Below, piece after piece: positions 1 to 12,470 of a stretch of DNA of 64,000 nt. The stretch spans positions 127,137 to 191,136 of the forward strand of contig RQTK01000798.1 of assembly GCA_003991915.1 (NCBI GenBank), given 5' to 3'. Under the pieces are notes generated by a model. That model was given only the letters and a program-made list of their open reading frames with translations, did not search any database and was not told the DNA's origin. Every line of letters begins with the position of its first letter. Position 1 is the first letter of the stretch. The translations under genes and the position numbers were made by a program. The stretch is from Elysia chlorotica. Taxonomy: Eukaryota; Mollusca; Gastropoda; Plakobranchidae.

Positions 1-2023
1 TCAGATTTGTAACATGGGACCCAACGCCATCACGAGACGTTCTACTCGTAGATGTGTATTGAGTCTAGGATCTTCACGTTTGAATCAGTCAACCACGTTA
101 CTGCCTGAGCCATGAGGGAAAAAATATTGCGAGTGAGTTTTATGCACAGTGAGACATTCAAAGAATATGATAGGGAAAGGCTTCACTAGCTGAGAGTTAT
201 TAAGAAAAATCATATTGTTGTTGGGTTTTTTTTATTTGGGTTAGGAGTAAGAAGGGGTTGATGCTAAAGAAGAGGGGAGAAGGGCTTTGTTTTACAGATG
301 TTTCTTATTCAATTACTCCCAACCGTAATGATTTTGTCGTGTACTTTATTTTCATAAAGCTGTATTTAGGCGTGAACACTACTTTCAAAGCTTTGGTCCT
401 TCGATATCTATTATTAAGAGAGCCTCTAGGTATAATGCGGTGCTGAAGCTCTAAAGAATGGATTGTGTATAACAGCGCTATAAAGAGGGGGATATTAAGT
501 TAGTCTAGACGCTTTGTTCAGTCCGTTTCAGTTCTAGAAAATCATTTTCCTACCAAGTCAATAATTTTTAGAGAATGTGTGCACTTTTTTTTTCTTACAA
601 AATCTGAACATTAAACGTTGAGCCATTTTTTTCGTCGGTCTCTAGTCGTATTAAAATTGTTGATGCATTTAATTTTTTGCCGTAACGGTCTGCAAAGTTA
701 GACACTGTGGAACCGTAAAGTTTTATTTTTAAGAAGGATGTTGTTCTTTTTTTCGCATTCCTTTGACACGCACACTTAAAAAAAGGGCAATACTCAAACC
801 TATTGATGCTGAAAGCTTATAAAATAGTTTGCTGTTTTTTTGTTTTCACATCAGATTAGATTGTGCTAGCATTTTAAAGGGAAGTCAGTTTTTTTCCAGT
901 TGGTATAGCTAAATTTTAAAACATTTTCCACGAATAAATTATAATATTTCTTCTTATGTTGTGATTGATTCAATCATTGTAGGCTTGACATTTTTATGTC
1001 ACACAATTGGAGTAGTTTCAAGATGATCCAAACATCATTTAGTTGAAAAGATTTGAATACGCTACAATAGGCATGAATGTTGATTTGATTGATTAAAAAC
1101 TCATATTTTCCTTTAGGAAGCTAAAAGGTATAACTATAAGTATATCGAGAGAGATTAGAATAGTCTAGAAATCATGTAATCATATGCTCCCGAGTTTCCC
1201 TTAATGATTTTATATTCTCTATGAATTGCGGTAATACATATCTGCCTAATTAATTTACAACTGATTTGCTCTAACAACGTGCCTGATAATGAATATTTTA
1301 AAAGATCTATAATATGTGTGGATTTTGAGGGAACGATGCTATCTCGGAGCCTTAGCTGAATCTTATGATTTGTGCATTGGTATAAGAATATAATTGAAGT
1401 CGAACAATTGATTGTCTTCTTTGTTAACATAAGAGCAAAAGATAAACCTGGCTTTTGTTGCCTCTACTTTTGAATGCTTTTTTCTAAATCGCCATAGTTT
1501 ATTTGGATGACTAATTTTATACTGTTCAACACTTATATGTGTGATCCGCTAAGTCAGTAAGTGCACAGATGGTTTCATACGCTTCTACTAATGACCGCGG
1601 CGAGAGATGGATTTAGATGGACATTGAGTTTACTAGCGCGTCCACTTTCTACAAATACATATCCCTGGGGTATTACCATGTGCATGGCTGTGGGGGAATT
1701 AACATCAAAATAGGGAACTTATGTCCTAATTGACATTCCTGTTACATCATGAAAGAGCATGTAGGTACAATGTCCAAAATAAGACACAATTCTTGCACTC
1801 TTTCGCTCCAGCTCAGGTGTCCATAGTTAAAAGACATTTTGAACTATAGGCCTAAACATATATTATTACGTTGCATCAAATGTTCACATGGTCCAGTAGT
1901 TTTGATGACCACTTTGTACGTGAAAGAGGGTTGTTACCTGAATACCTTATAGCTGATCACCCATTTAGGCCCAAGTGTTTCGTTTATGCTAATTATTGTC
2001 TAAATTTTGTCAGTCAGTTGGTT
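1..2023. other. AT-rich intergenic DNA upstream of the secreted-peptide gene
   Basis: Short open frames here have no recognisable domain, splice pattern or base composition shift. I see nothing specific apart from the promoter region at the right edge. Confidence 0.5.
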
Positions 2024-2030
2024 TATAAAA
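2024..2030 (+). promoter_or_regulatory. TATA box of the small secreted-peptide gene
   Basis: A TATAAAA motif lies 32 bases before an initiator-like TTCAAC (A at 2056) and about 75 bases before a strong splice donor. The spacing is what a TATA-driven RNA polymerase II promoter needs, and the downstream exon chain is consistent with it. The start site is inferred, not measured. Confidence 0.6.
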
Positions 2031-2055
2031 CTCGTAAACACAGCCTCTCGGCTTC

Positions 2056-2101
2056 AACAAACCAAAGTAACCTACGGGAAGGCTTCATCTACCGCAGCCA
2101 A
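2056..2101 (+). other. Noncoding exon 1 (5' UTR) of the secreted-peptide gene
   Basis: This exon is proposed from a TATA box about 30 bases upstream and an excellent donor, CAA|GTAAGT, at 2102. The matching acceptor is at 2521-2522 (CTGTTCTCAG), preceded by a pyrimidine-rich stretch and a CTAAC branch-like motif. The 5' end is approximate. The following intron (2102-2522) is 421 bases. Confidence 0.5.
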
Positions 2102-2522
2102 GTAAGTTTAGCAGTGAATGCCTGGGTTTTTAGATATTCAAACTAGAAGATTTTTTGTCTATGTTGTAACGGAAAAGTATTAGTCTAATGATACTATTTA
2201 TATTTGCTTCGGCCTCGGTAAAATGTGAGCAATCATTTTTGTGTTTGTATGATTGAATGTGTAAATAAAAAAAGAAATGTAATAAGAACAATAATAAAAG
2301 CAGCAATGGCTGTGATAACAAGTATTGTCGTGATAATATTGCAAAAAAAAAAAAAGAATAATGACAACTAGCACAGAATTATTGTATCAATATAAAAGTA
2401 CTAGTGACAATAAATTTTTTTTAACCTTTCAGCCTCGTTGCAAATTTTTTAAGTGCTTATACGTAAAGCTATAGGCGCTCAAGCTTTTACAATAACACTA
2501 TGTATTTCTAACCTGTTCTCAG

Positions 2523-2668
2523 AGATATAAAGATTTGCGAGATGTCTCCCTTGGTGCTTCTTACCTTTGCCGCAGTCATCTCGGCTCCACTAGTGCTGGC
2601 CCAGACAGGAGATGTTGGGCAGAGCACTCTGTGTACACTTGTCGAAGCAATTGTTGATGCTCTGCTGG
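2523..2668 (+). other. Exon 2 of the secreted-peptide gene (signal peptide exon)
   Basis: The exon holds 19 bases of 5' UTR, the ATG at 2542 in a context with G at -3, the whole signal peptide and the first mature residues including the first cysteine. It ends one base into a Gly codon at a GTGAGT donor. Confidence 0.7.
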
Positions 2669-4925
2669 GTGAGTTTGGCCACACATTAAATATAATTATA
2701 GATGTTCAATTACTTTAAAATAAGGCACATTCGCTTCCTAGCAATTGATAATATCTAATAGTGTTTAGTGGGATAATCAGCAACTCACAATAAGGAATTT
2801 TATATCAATAACAGGTCTTAACAAAATAACTTCATTTTCTAATGTTAGCAGCTGTATTACAAACACTCAGAGGGTTAAATGCGCGAATAAATCACATTGG
2901 ACCTTAACGATGTTATAATCATTTTAAGTGTATTAAAATGTATCAATATTGTACAATAATGTATTCTTCTTCTTATCCCTTTTTCAGGTGAATTTCCCGA
3001 TTTCGCCACTTTTATCAAGGAATTATTGGGATGCGGTGATGGTAAGAACAAAACAAAATAATGTAGTAATTACTTGTACTTGCACTGCTGAAACTCTCAG
3101 GCAATTAAAATAATTTTAAAAGCCACACCCGCGTATACGATGTTCACGAGATTGCTTAGTGGTAGAGCGAGCCACTTCAAATCACACGAACGGGGTTCTT
3201 TACCTTGATCAGGCCGAAATAAATCGTGCCCATAGATTTGATCGTGCCCAAGAGTTTGGGACAATGTGAAGCAGTGTGGAGAGTGTGAAAGTCACTATAA
3301 TGTTACCGCCTGAGATGGCCAGGTATCGCCGAGCTCTCTTTATGTTTGACAACACCTACACAATTGTCAGACTGTATAAGTTTGGATATCGTCGACGTAA
3401 AGGATCTTCCTTTGGGAAAGTAGGAGATTTTGATGTAGGAGAGAGCTGCTCTATGCGAAGAATGTTACAGCATAGGTTAACAAAACCATCACAAAATAAA
3501 GCACTGGAAAGGGAATATCTGTCAGACATAAAAAGCAGTTAACAATGTCAGGCATAACAATAGTCACTCTGTCACTTGGGATCGTGTTTGAACAAAAGGA
3601 CGCTAAGTGTAGTCTCTGTTGTGAACGTTTCCCCTGGTGGGTACTCCAATAGACTATGTGATTTTGGTATCGGCGAAAAAATGATAACAAATAATCTCAA
3701 GTAAACATTTTCATCATTCTATCAGAATGTGGGGAGACTTTGTTGTAAGAGAATTTGTTGTGAAACGTCATTATTCAAATTTTTTTTATTGTTTTTGGGA
3801 GGGCTAATAAACAATTTGCTACAAGTCTTGATTTTTAATTGTTTTTCATACTGCTTAATATCCTATTTTCATTTTTATCAGTTATGGCATCGATCTAGTT
3901 TTTGTTTCCCAGCTTCTTTTTTTTGCCTTGCACCTTGGCTCAGTATCTTTAGTTTATTTCTTTTTATATTGTATTGATCCATCGATTACTTTATCGGTTA
4001 GTTATATCTTACTCTGCCAATATATCTCTATAAATTTAATGTAACAATTATTGACTCATCAATCATTCGATATCATTAATTTTGGTATTTATTCAAGCGT
4101 CACATGCCCAATTTTTTTACTTTTCATTACGTCGCGAAGCGCAGAAGGCGTTTCTAATTTTGTACACTCCAAATGTATTTATAGATCATTATCAACAGTT
4201 ATTATCATGCAGATTAAAGTAAAAGGGCAGATATTTATTTTCTCAAGGTACCATTATACACTATTAATTCAATCACGCGATTTTCAATATTGCTTCAAGT
4301 CCGAGCTAAAACCGAACATAGCACTTTCACATATCTACTCCATTTGAAAATGAAGATAAATATTGTTTTTGCTTAAGTTATTGTGAATGCACATTATGAT
4401 TATCGCAAGTTCTGGTAATAGTTATCTTACATTTAATGATAAATATGTTTGTATAATTATGCAAGCATACATTTTAATTCTCAATGGCTTTAAAAATATC
4501 AATTTTTGTTTATTTTTTTCTGAGGAAACAATATAAATAATAGTCTAATATTGATCACGTTCTCTACAACAAGTGGATGAAACAATCAAAGTGAGGAAAG
4601 CATTCCTAAAGACCATTGAACTATGAAACAGTCTTAACCATCATAGATAACAGTTTTCTATCCTTTGTTTGTTTTCTTTTAGGTGGGGGGAGTGGGTGTT
4701 TGTGTTTATGCTGGTATTTTTTTTTAAATTGTCTCTACAGAGTCTAATTGTAGCGTACGCTCACTTGTTGCTTCAGTGTAAGGTCACATATGATAACTAG
4801 TTTCCTGTCCTATTTTTTACTGTTCCGTACTTGTAAAATGTTCTTTATGAAATCGTGAACACTTCCATTAACATTTTATGTTTTGTTCTTAACCTGCTGC
4901 AGACAGCTGGATCGTGAAGTACTAA
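2542..4925 (+). CDS. Small secreted cysteine-containing peptide, three coding exons
   Basis: The coding exons are 2542-2668, 2988-3041 and 4903-4925. Both introns are phase 1 with donors GTGAGT and GTAAGA and acceptors TTTTTCAG and CTGCTGCAG. Joined, they give 67 residues ending in TAA. Residues 1-20 form a classical signal peptide (MSPLVLLTFAAVISAPLVLA) cut before Gln21, which could become pyroglutamate. The mature part has about 47 residues, two cysteines (31 and 58), eight acidic and two basic residues, two hydrophobic helix-like segments, and a C-terminus ending in WIVKY. I do not recognise the family. A small effector, defence, mucus or venom-type peptide would all fit the shape, but nothing shows which. 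Consistent phases, splice signals, TATA box and poly(A) signal make this a convincing gene despite its tiny exons. Confidence 0.75.
2988..3041 (+). other. Exon 3 of the secreted-peptide gene (54-bp micro-exon)
   Basis: The acceptor TTTTTCAG ends at 2987 after a pyrimidine tract, and the donor GTAAGA starts at 3042. The exon is a multiple of three, starts and ends in phase 1, and adds EFPDFATFIKELLGCGD, so skipping it would keep the frame. Confidence 0.7.
3042..4902 (+). other. Last intron of the secreted-peptide gene
   Basis: This is an AT-rich intron of 1,861 bases. Its first part (about 3145-3560) is less AT-rich and starts with a degenerate tRNA-like head (TGCTTAGTGGTAGAGCG at 3155), so a decayed SINE is possible. 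I see no further exon. The small open frames inside look like chance. Confidence 0.45.
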
Positions 4926-5130
4926 AAGTGTTGACGGAGCCGCCAGTCCCCGCTGTATGATGGCGCGCAGCACGCCCAGTAGAGAGTTCAATCTAACTTG
5001 GCTCTCCCGCTGTGTGCCCGACCCCCGGCGACAAAGGCTACCTGTACCAGCAGCTTTCGCTCACAGACATAGATCAATGTATTGATTTGTCGTTCCAATT
5101 TCGTTAATTAAATTCTAAGCTATACCTATC
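4903..5130 (+). other. Terminal exon and 3' UTR of the secreted-peptide gene
   Basis: The acceptor CTGCTGCAG ends at 4902. The exon completes an Asp codon, adds SWIVKY and stops at 4923-4925. The following sequence is clearly GC-richer than its surroundings, as expected for transcribed UTR, and contains ATTAAA at 5107-5112. The cleavage position is estimated. Confidence 0.6.
5107..5112 (+). terminator. Poly(A) signal ATTAAA
   Basis: The common variant hexamer ATTAAA lies 182 bases after the stop codon. It is followed within 30-45 bases by a TG/T-rich stretch (GTTGAGTTGTTCAGTTTC) suitable as a downstream element. Confidence 0.45.
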
Positions 5131-5153
5131 CTTTCATGTTGAGTTGTTCAGTT

Positions 5154-5277
5154 TCTTCTTCTTCTTCTTCTTCTTCTTCTTCTTCTTCTTCTTCTTCTTC
5201 TTCTTCTTCTTCTTCTTCTTCTTCTTCTTCTTCTTCTTCTTCTTCTTCTTCTTCTTCTTCTTCTTCTTCTTCTTCTT
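5154..5277. repeat. (TTC)n microsatellite
   Basis: About 40 uninterrupted TTC units begin shortly after the poly(A) signal of the secreted-peptide gene. One strand is pure pyrimidine, so it can form triplex DNA. Confidence 0.95.
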
Positions 5278-5280
5278 TTA

Positions 5281-5750
5281 GAAACTAGTTGCGACGTCAT
5301 TAAAGTCAACAACTAATAAAAACAACTGGAGGTAATGTTAATGATGGTAACAAAAAAACTAGTAGCAGCATCAATGGTGTTACACACAAAAAAAAACTAG
5401 TGACGACGTCTATGGTGTCAAAAACTAGCTAGTGACATCATCGATGGTGTTAACAAAACAAACTAGTGGCAACGTCGATGGTCTCAAAAGAACAAGATAG
5501 ATCTTGTATATGTCGATGGTGTCAAAAGACCAGTTCGTCGCGACGTCCAGAGTGTCAAGCTAGTGGCGTCACTGAATTTGTCAACAGCAACTGGCGACGT
5601 GTATGATGTCAACAAAACAAACTAGCGACGACGTTGATAATAACAAGGTCACAAAAATGTACTGACGACGTTGATAGAAATCAACATAAAAAATAATGGC
5701 GAGGCAGATGTGGTTAAAAACACACACACTAATGGCGACGTTGATGATGC
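5281..5750. repeat. Degenerate minisatellite with ACTAGTGRCGACGT-like core
   Basis: Roughly ten diverged copies of a unit of about 35-55 bases share AACAAACTAGTGGCRACGTC followed by GATGGTGTCAA. Spacing and sequence vary, so this is an old array. It runs into a GC-rich stretch (about 5745-5935) that I cannot identify. Confidence 0.65.
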
Positions 5751-5935
5751 CGCCCGCCGCCAGGCATTGAGCAGGAGGCGGTGGCCGGAGGTTATCCAGG
5801 CAGAGTCAGCACTTTCCTCAGATATTTTACCATCATTACGAGGGCATATTGATCGGGCATACGGGATGTATCGAGCGTCCTTCCGTTTGTTGAAGGGATC
5901 GCTACCTCACGGTTTAACGTTAATGGTTTTTTGAC

Positions 5936-6188
5936 ACTACTGTTTTCTTATTGTTTTTTGTTTTTATAAATCCTTTTAACGCTGAGATATACACAACGTT
6001 GTAGAGATGCTACTGCGAAAGACATTTCTACGTCTACAAATAAATGACACAGTACAAAACGTAAAGAAGCGATGGCCAAAGTATTAAACAGTGCGTTAAG
6101 ACGACTGACTTTTTTGACTCGTATAAATCTTATGATGATAATTACTGATAATTACGTTTTACTCGAGCGGGTGTCATGTAAAATTGAG
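5936..6188. other. Unassigned AT-rich spacer
   Basis: This stretch lies between the minisatellite and the 17-bp satellite. I see no gene or motif in it. Confidence 0.4.
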
Positions 6189-6975
6189 CACACTCACACT
6201 GAATGCACACTCACACTGAATGCACACTCACGCTTAGTCTACACTCATGCTTAGTCTACACTCACACTGAATCTACACTCACGCTTAGTCTGCACTCACA
6301 CTTAGTCTGCACTCACGCTTAGTCTGCACTCACGCTTAGTCTGCACTCACGTTAAGTCTACACTCACGCTTAGTCTGCACTCACGCTTAGTCTACACTCA
6401 CGCTTAGTCTACACTCACACTTAGTCTACACTCACACTTAGTCTACACTCACGCTAGGTCTACACTCACGCTAAGTCTGCACTCACGCTAAGTCTGCACT
6501 CACGCTAAGTCTACACTCACGTTAAGTCTACACTCACGCTAAGTCTGCACTCACGCTAAGTCTGCACTCATGCTAAGTCTGCACTCACGCTAAGTCTACA
6601 CTCGCACTTAGTCTACACTCACGCTAGGTCTACACTCACGCTAGGTCTACACTCACGCTTAGTCTACACTCACACTTAGTCTACACTCACACTTAGTCTA
6701 CACTCACACTAGGTCTACACTCACGCTAAGTCTGCACTCACGCTAAGTCTGCACTCACGCTAAGTCTACACTCACGCTAAGTCTACACTCGCACTTTGTC
6801 TACACTCACACTGAATCTACACTCACGCTTAGTCTACACTCACACTTAGTCTACACTCACACTTAGTCTACACTCACGCTAAATCTACACTCACGCTAAA
6901 TCTACACTCACGCTAAATCTACACTCACGCTAAGTCTGCACTCACAGTGAGTCTACACTCACAATAAGTCTACAG
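6189..6975. repeat. 17-bp tandem satellite, first array
   Basis: About 46 copies of AGTCTACACTCACGCTT, with recurring variants TCTAC/TCTGC, CACGC/CACAC and CTTAG/CTAAG. Variants cluster in runs, which suggests local homogenisation. There are no spacers, so it is not a CRISPR array. Confidence 0.9.
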
Positions 6976-7755
6976 TCTATACTCTAATAGAAGACAAGCT
7001 CCAACCATAGTTAAGTCAAGAGTGGATCAAATTGATTTTTTTAAATACCTCTTTACTTACATTTTGATACCATTATTTCAAATTTAAGAAGAATTATCGA
7101 ATTACCACGAGTAATCGTATCGGTACGCTTCATTGGCTTATTATTGTTAAAGGCTGCTTCTCTGTACAGATAAACGCGTTTTATCGGTCACAGTAAATCT
7201 GAGAAACCTTTCATTCTTTCGAAACGCTTTTGATCAGATTTGTGGTCGCTAAGTCTGCACTCACACTAAGTCTACACTCACACTAAGTCTACACTCACGC
7301 TAAGTCTACACTCACACTGAGTCTACACTCACGCTAAGTCTACACTCACACTAAGTCTACACTCACACTAAGTCTACACTCACGCTAAGTCTACACTCAC
7401 GCTAAGTCTGCACTCACGCTAAGTCTACACTCACGCTAAGTCTGCACTCACAGTGAGTCTACACTCACAATAAGTCTACAGTCTATACTCTAATAGAAGA
7501 CAAGCTCCAACCATAGTTAAGTCAAGAGTGGATCAAATTGTTTTTTTCAAATACCTCTTTACTTACATTATTTTTGATACCAGTATTTCAAACTTAAGAA
7601 GAATTATCGAATTACCACGAGTAATCGTATCGGTACGCTTCATTGGCTTATTATTGTTAAAGGCTGCTTCTCTGTACAGATAAACGCGTTTTATCGGTCA
7701 CAGTAAATCTGAGAAACCTTTCATTCTTTCGAAACGCTTTTGATCAGATTTGTGG
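6928..7755. repeat. Segmental duplication of satellite end plus about 280 bp unique flank
   Basis: Copy A (6928-7245) and copy B (7434-7755) share the last satellite units, then GTCTATACTCTAATAGAAGA and the following unique sequence up to TTTTGATCAGATTTGTGG. Copy B has a 4-base insertion and a few substitutions. The offset is 506 bases. Confidence 0.9.
7247..7482. repeat. 17-bp tandem satellite, second array
   Basis: About 14 copies of the same 17-bp unit continue after a block of unique sequence. The last repeats and everything after them match the end of the first array. Confidence 0.9.
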
Positions 7756-8164
7756 GGGTATTTATTGTTAAAACAGCAAATTGATATACAAGGCAATAGT
7801 CTTTTCCTCAACTCAAAGCCGACGCGCTGGACTGATGATAAAGAGCTTATTGCTACAACTAACCAAATCAAGCATTGGTAAAACAAAATAAAAAGATGTA
7901 TAACAACATTGAGAGCGTGCTTATCTCACATTAAATTACGACAAGTTTATCGATCAAACAATTGTATATCTCACACGGCTATTGCATGAATCAATAGTTA
8001 TTTCAGACAATGTTCTTTCTAAACAGGTCAATAGTACTGCTTTTTGCTGACACAGCTGCTTTTTAATTTAGTGTTATGGTTTTAGCAAATTTTTTTTTTT
8101 GTATACTACCATTCACATTCTCCAGGTTATTTTTTCGTGTGTCTCCCAATCACTCTGCCTCTTC

Positions 8165-8224
<60 letters not shown>

Positions 8225-8889
8225 CTCCAGATCCTTGTATTTCTTTTGATTGTCTGTTAACACAATTTCATTTCTTTTATATAACACACCCAAAAGAAAT
8301 AGAATAATATGGTTTGTATCTCAGTCAGGCAGCTATTACATGGCACTATAGAGGGTGCTGCCAGACAGACAAACAAAGCATCGGTGGAGGGAAAGCGAGG
8401 CAGGATTCCATTTATGAGAAGAGAAAAAATGGCATATAAACAAAACTGAATAGACACCGAGACAAAGATAAAGGCGGTGTTCAATCGGCACTCCAAATAC
8501 GAGACAGTTTGCTATTGACACATCCATCTCCTTCGTGTTCAACGAGAGCCCGGATAAACTACATACCATAGACCAGCCCGTTCTGTCATTGGCAAGTTAC
8601 AGATCTACAGATAGTCAAGCGAAGCCATTAGCTACAGAACATCGATCGAAAAAACTATCCTTTCAAATAGTCTGCTCCAGTATCTAGTTCTTCCTGGCGC
8701 CGTCTGAACTTCAAATATTGGAAAAAACTATTTGAACTTCAGTGTGGCCTAATTTCATGCTTGTATCAAATTACTGTCGGTACTCTTTGTATATTTTGTT
8801 GCTGCCTCTCCCTTGTACTTCTACTACTATTTTTGTTAGTATTACAAAACTATGTATACTACTGCAACTACTATATCTACTACAACTAC

Positions 8890-8890
<1 letters not shown>
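7756..8890. other. Intergenic DNA with a CT microsatellite
   Basis: AT-rich DNA with (CT)n at about 8170-8222. I see no supportable gene; open frames on both strands lack domains. Confidence 0.45.
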
Positions 8891-9289
<399 letters not shown>

Positions 9290-11670
9290 AAGTTAAATAT
9301 GATTATTTAAAAATGAAATATAAAGAAAAGAAGGTCAAAACTTTTATAGAAAGCCACCCACCCTCTGTATTTTTTAAGACGTAAATTTCTAAGACCTCAA
9401 TGAAACATTGTGACTTGAAAACGAACAACAAATGGTGTTACATAAATCAAAATAAAGATTGATAGACGACACAAAGTTTTCCGACTTCCGACCTCGAGCA
9501 AATTGTGTATTTTTCAGCCTTAGTGGCGTCTGCGACCAAGAAAATAATCTAAACACAATAGGCAACCAAGAGTCTAAAGCCTCTGAAAATCGAAGACTCT
9601 AAACAACACAAAGCTCACTCTAGACGGCGACGGGTTTGTCGCGCCTTCCATTTTTCTTGTTACTCTTACGACCGTTCTCTAATGCGATCTAGATGGTAAA
9701 CCTCTCCAAAGCCGAACAACGAATGTTACCAAGACGAAAATCGGTGCGACTCATTTACTGGCACCATAGATTTGTACTTTGGCGAAAATGGGAAATTGCA
9801 ATAGATGGAGAATTTTAGGACTTGCGGAATAAAAGGGAGAGGAGTGGAGAGCTGCCAGAAAGGCACAGGAACCAAAGGAAAAGTAGATTTTAAGAATAAT
9901 TATTATTATCTAAGTTTGAAAATGGCTCAAAGCGGCCGCTCTGTGGCTCTTATGGACGTGAAACTTTCTGTGTGCTTTAGGTTTGTTCTCAATGCGTATT
10001 TAAGGTAAATATTTTCACTTAAAGATCTAATTGTTTTTGTCCATCTTTCAAAAATGCTTTATGATTTTAAAAAAATTAGGCTACCGTGGTTTTCTCTTTT
10101 TTTATTATCTAGTAACATCTAAAGTAATAAATTTGAGGAAATAGTCTAAGACCTTTTTTAAAAGCCCGCAAATTTTTACGTACGTGCTGCTCAGTGTCTT
10201 CTGATTGCTTGTGTAAAAAAAGAATTTAAAAAATGAGGGCATCTGAGGATAAATATTGATAATTTTCACCTCTCATAGAAACGGTCTTGTTGGCCTCTCA
10301 AGTTATTCAAGAATCTTGAATGAAAACAGCTTGAAAAATTGAAAGCATTTATAAATCTAAATTTTTAACACATGTTTGTACATGTCTTATCATCCCAAAA
10401 TTTGTTCATTTCATGAAGGGCATTAAATTTGACCATAATATTTGACCACTACATCGAGTATCGGAAGTCTTTATTCCTTATTTTCTTACTGGTAATTCAT
10501 AGAATACAATTTTTATACCCTATTTTCTATAGATCACTATCATATTCCTCTTGATTTAGCCTTTGAAAATCTTTGTTAGCCGTTTTCTCAAAACGAAATA
10601 TTATTATGGAAACATAACATAGATTTTTTTTGTCATCGGATTTAGCTCAAATTTGAATGTCAAAAAAGCTATTACTATAGAAAAGTTTGTATTGAAGGGT
10701 GGTTTTCTAAGCTGTCCTTTTTATTAAAATATAGCAGGTAATTTTTGTCCTTTTTCCAATAATTTCTACAGTCGTTATTTTTTCATGATATACTACACCA
10801 CAAAAATGTTTATTTGATCCGTATACTAATCCTTGTATACAAATTAGAATAGCTATTTCAAGTGTATGACACCAAGTTTCAAGTTACTTGGTTTATAGTA
10901 AAATTTAAAAAAAAAATATGGAATAACTCAAAATCATTGAAAATTCCAAGATGCCCGCCAGAAAATTAAATTTGTTTCGAAAATAGAAAAAAAATTGTTT
11001 TTAATCTAATAGTGGCCTAAAACACATTCGGAGAGGTTAAACTAGGCATTTATTTCTTATTTTTCAAAATGGCTTTATCTATGAGCAGATGCCCTATAAT
11101 GCATGGGGCCGAGAGTACAACGTCGCGGTATCCTACTACTCGCCGTAAGACTTATTTTTCTCATATTCATGCGACGAGGCGTAAGTTACCGCGACGTTTT
11201 ACTTGCGGTCCAAGTTGTGCATGTGTCGATAATGTCACTACAGGAGTCATAACCTTAAATCTTCGAACAAAAGATTACCATTAAACAAACGCAAAAAAGG
11301 AAATCAAAGTGCAAAACCTTATTATGAAAAATTATTATGATTAGGTCGTATAAAGTTTCATCACAGCATGAAAAATTTGGTGATTTTCAACTCTTAAAAA
11401 AAAAACTTTTCTTAGTCAATCTGATCTACTTCAAAAATAATTCCTGGGTTTATCATATTACGAAATAATCAGTTGTTCTTTCAGCTTATTCCAACCCACA
11501 ATTTCAACGGGCTTCCTAGATATATATTCAGTAAAATAAATACAGCCTGCGGTGTGACCTTGAAATAGCAGAAAAAATACCTTCAGTAGAAAGGTTAAGA
11601 AATGGATACAATGAAGAAAATGTAAACCAAAGGAAAATTCACACACTAAAATATACCAAAAGAGCGACAA
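9290..11670. other. Intergenic AT-rich DNA with a moderately GC-rich patch
   Basis: The part at 9480-9970 is richer in GC and CG dinucleotides than its surroundings but has no clear exon. The rest is AT-rich. An inverted repeat at 11115-11202 is listed separately. Confidence 0.4.
11115..11202. repeat. GC-rich inverted repeat (stem-loop)
   Basis: Arms 11115-11130 and 11187-11202 are reverse complements over 16 bases with one mismatch (core ACGTCGCGGTA / TACCGCGACGT). They enclose a 56-base loop. They form a GC island in very AT-rich DNA. Confidence 0.7.
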
Positions 11671-11671
11671 T

Positions 11672-11681
11672 GAGAGAGAGA

Positions 11682-11712
<31 letters not shown>
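11672..11712. repeat. (GA)n microsatellite
   Basis: GAGA-rich tract with a few G interruptions, followed by a short G run. Confidence 0.85.
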
Positions 11713-11719
<7 letters not shown>

Positions 11720-12408
11720 TAGAGGCAGAGAGATGTAAACAGTAAAAGAGAGAGAATCAAAAGAGATAAAGTCTTTATAAATGCGAGAGGGTGTTCAATA
11801 TTTTCTGACTTCGAAAGAGAGGACAAGAACGAGGCCTATTTTCACTATTAAATTACCTTACATTAGGGCTTCGTTCCCTATGCGACAAAAGTTACTTAGA
11901 GTCGAGCGTGGCTGCGGCAATAAACCACCGAGTTATGCAAGTCGACAGCTCGACTGGGGCTGATTTTCAGGATCATGAGTTGGCCTCAAGCAACAAGTTC
12001 TAGGCTTGGTAACGCTTTCTTTGTTGTGGAAAGAGGAAGCAGAAGAGAAAGTGTATAATATAGAGGCTGGCAGTTTGAAAAAGTGAAAAAGACATGACAG
12101 GGTGGAAATGTATGTTCATCAAAAGTGTCACGCGAATGTATACTCAATGTAGCACAAACACACACAAACACACACACACACACAAAAACAAAAAAGGAAG
12201 TTCACAAATTACATCCAGGTTTAAAAGAACTATGATGAAGAAGTAATAAAAGCCGTACTAAAGGTACTATCATGATTATGATGACAAAAACATGTAGGTG
12301 TAATCATGCTGGCTGATGTCGATGAAACCAAGAATAATGACATTGATGGCAAGTGCGATCCATATATGCTACTAATGGGGATAGTTCTGTTGGCGACGAC
12401 ATTGGTGA

Positions 12409-12411
12409 TAT

Positions 12412-12460
<49 letters not shown>

Positions 12461-12470
12461 GATGATGATA
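12409..12470. repeat. (GAT)n microsatellite
   Basis: About 20 GAT/ATG units with one GGT interruption. A (CA)n stretch at 12158-12185 lies nearby. The remaining DNA from 11713 to 13060 shows no supportable gene. Confidence 0.85.

Noticed and set aside
6189..7482. Possible CRISPR array
   Set aside because: The 17-bp units are contiguous without spacers and the DNA is eukaryotic.
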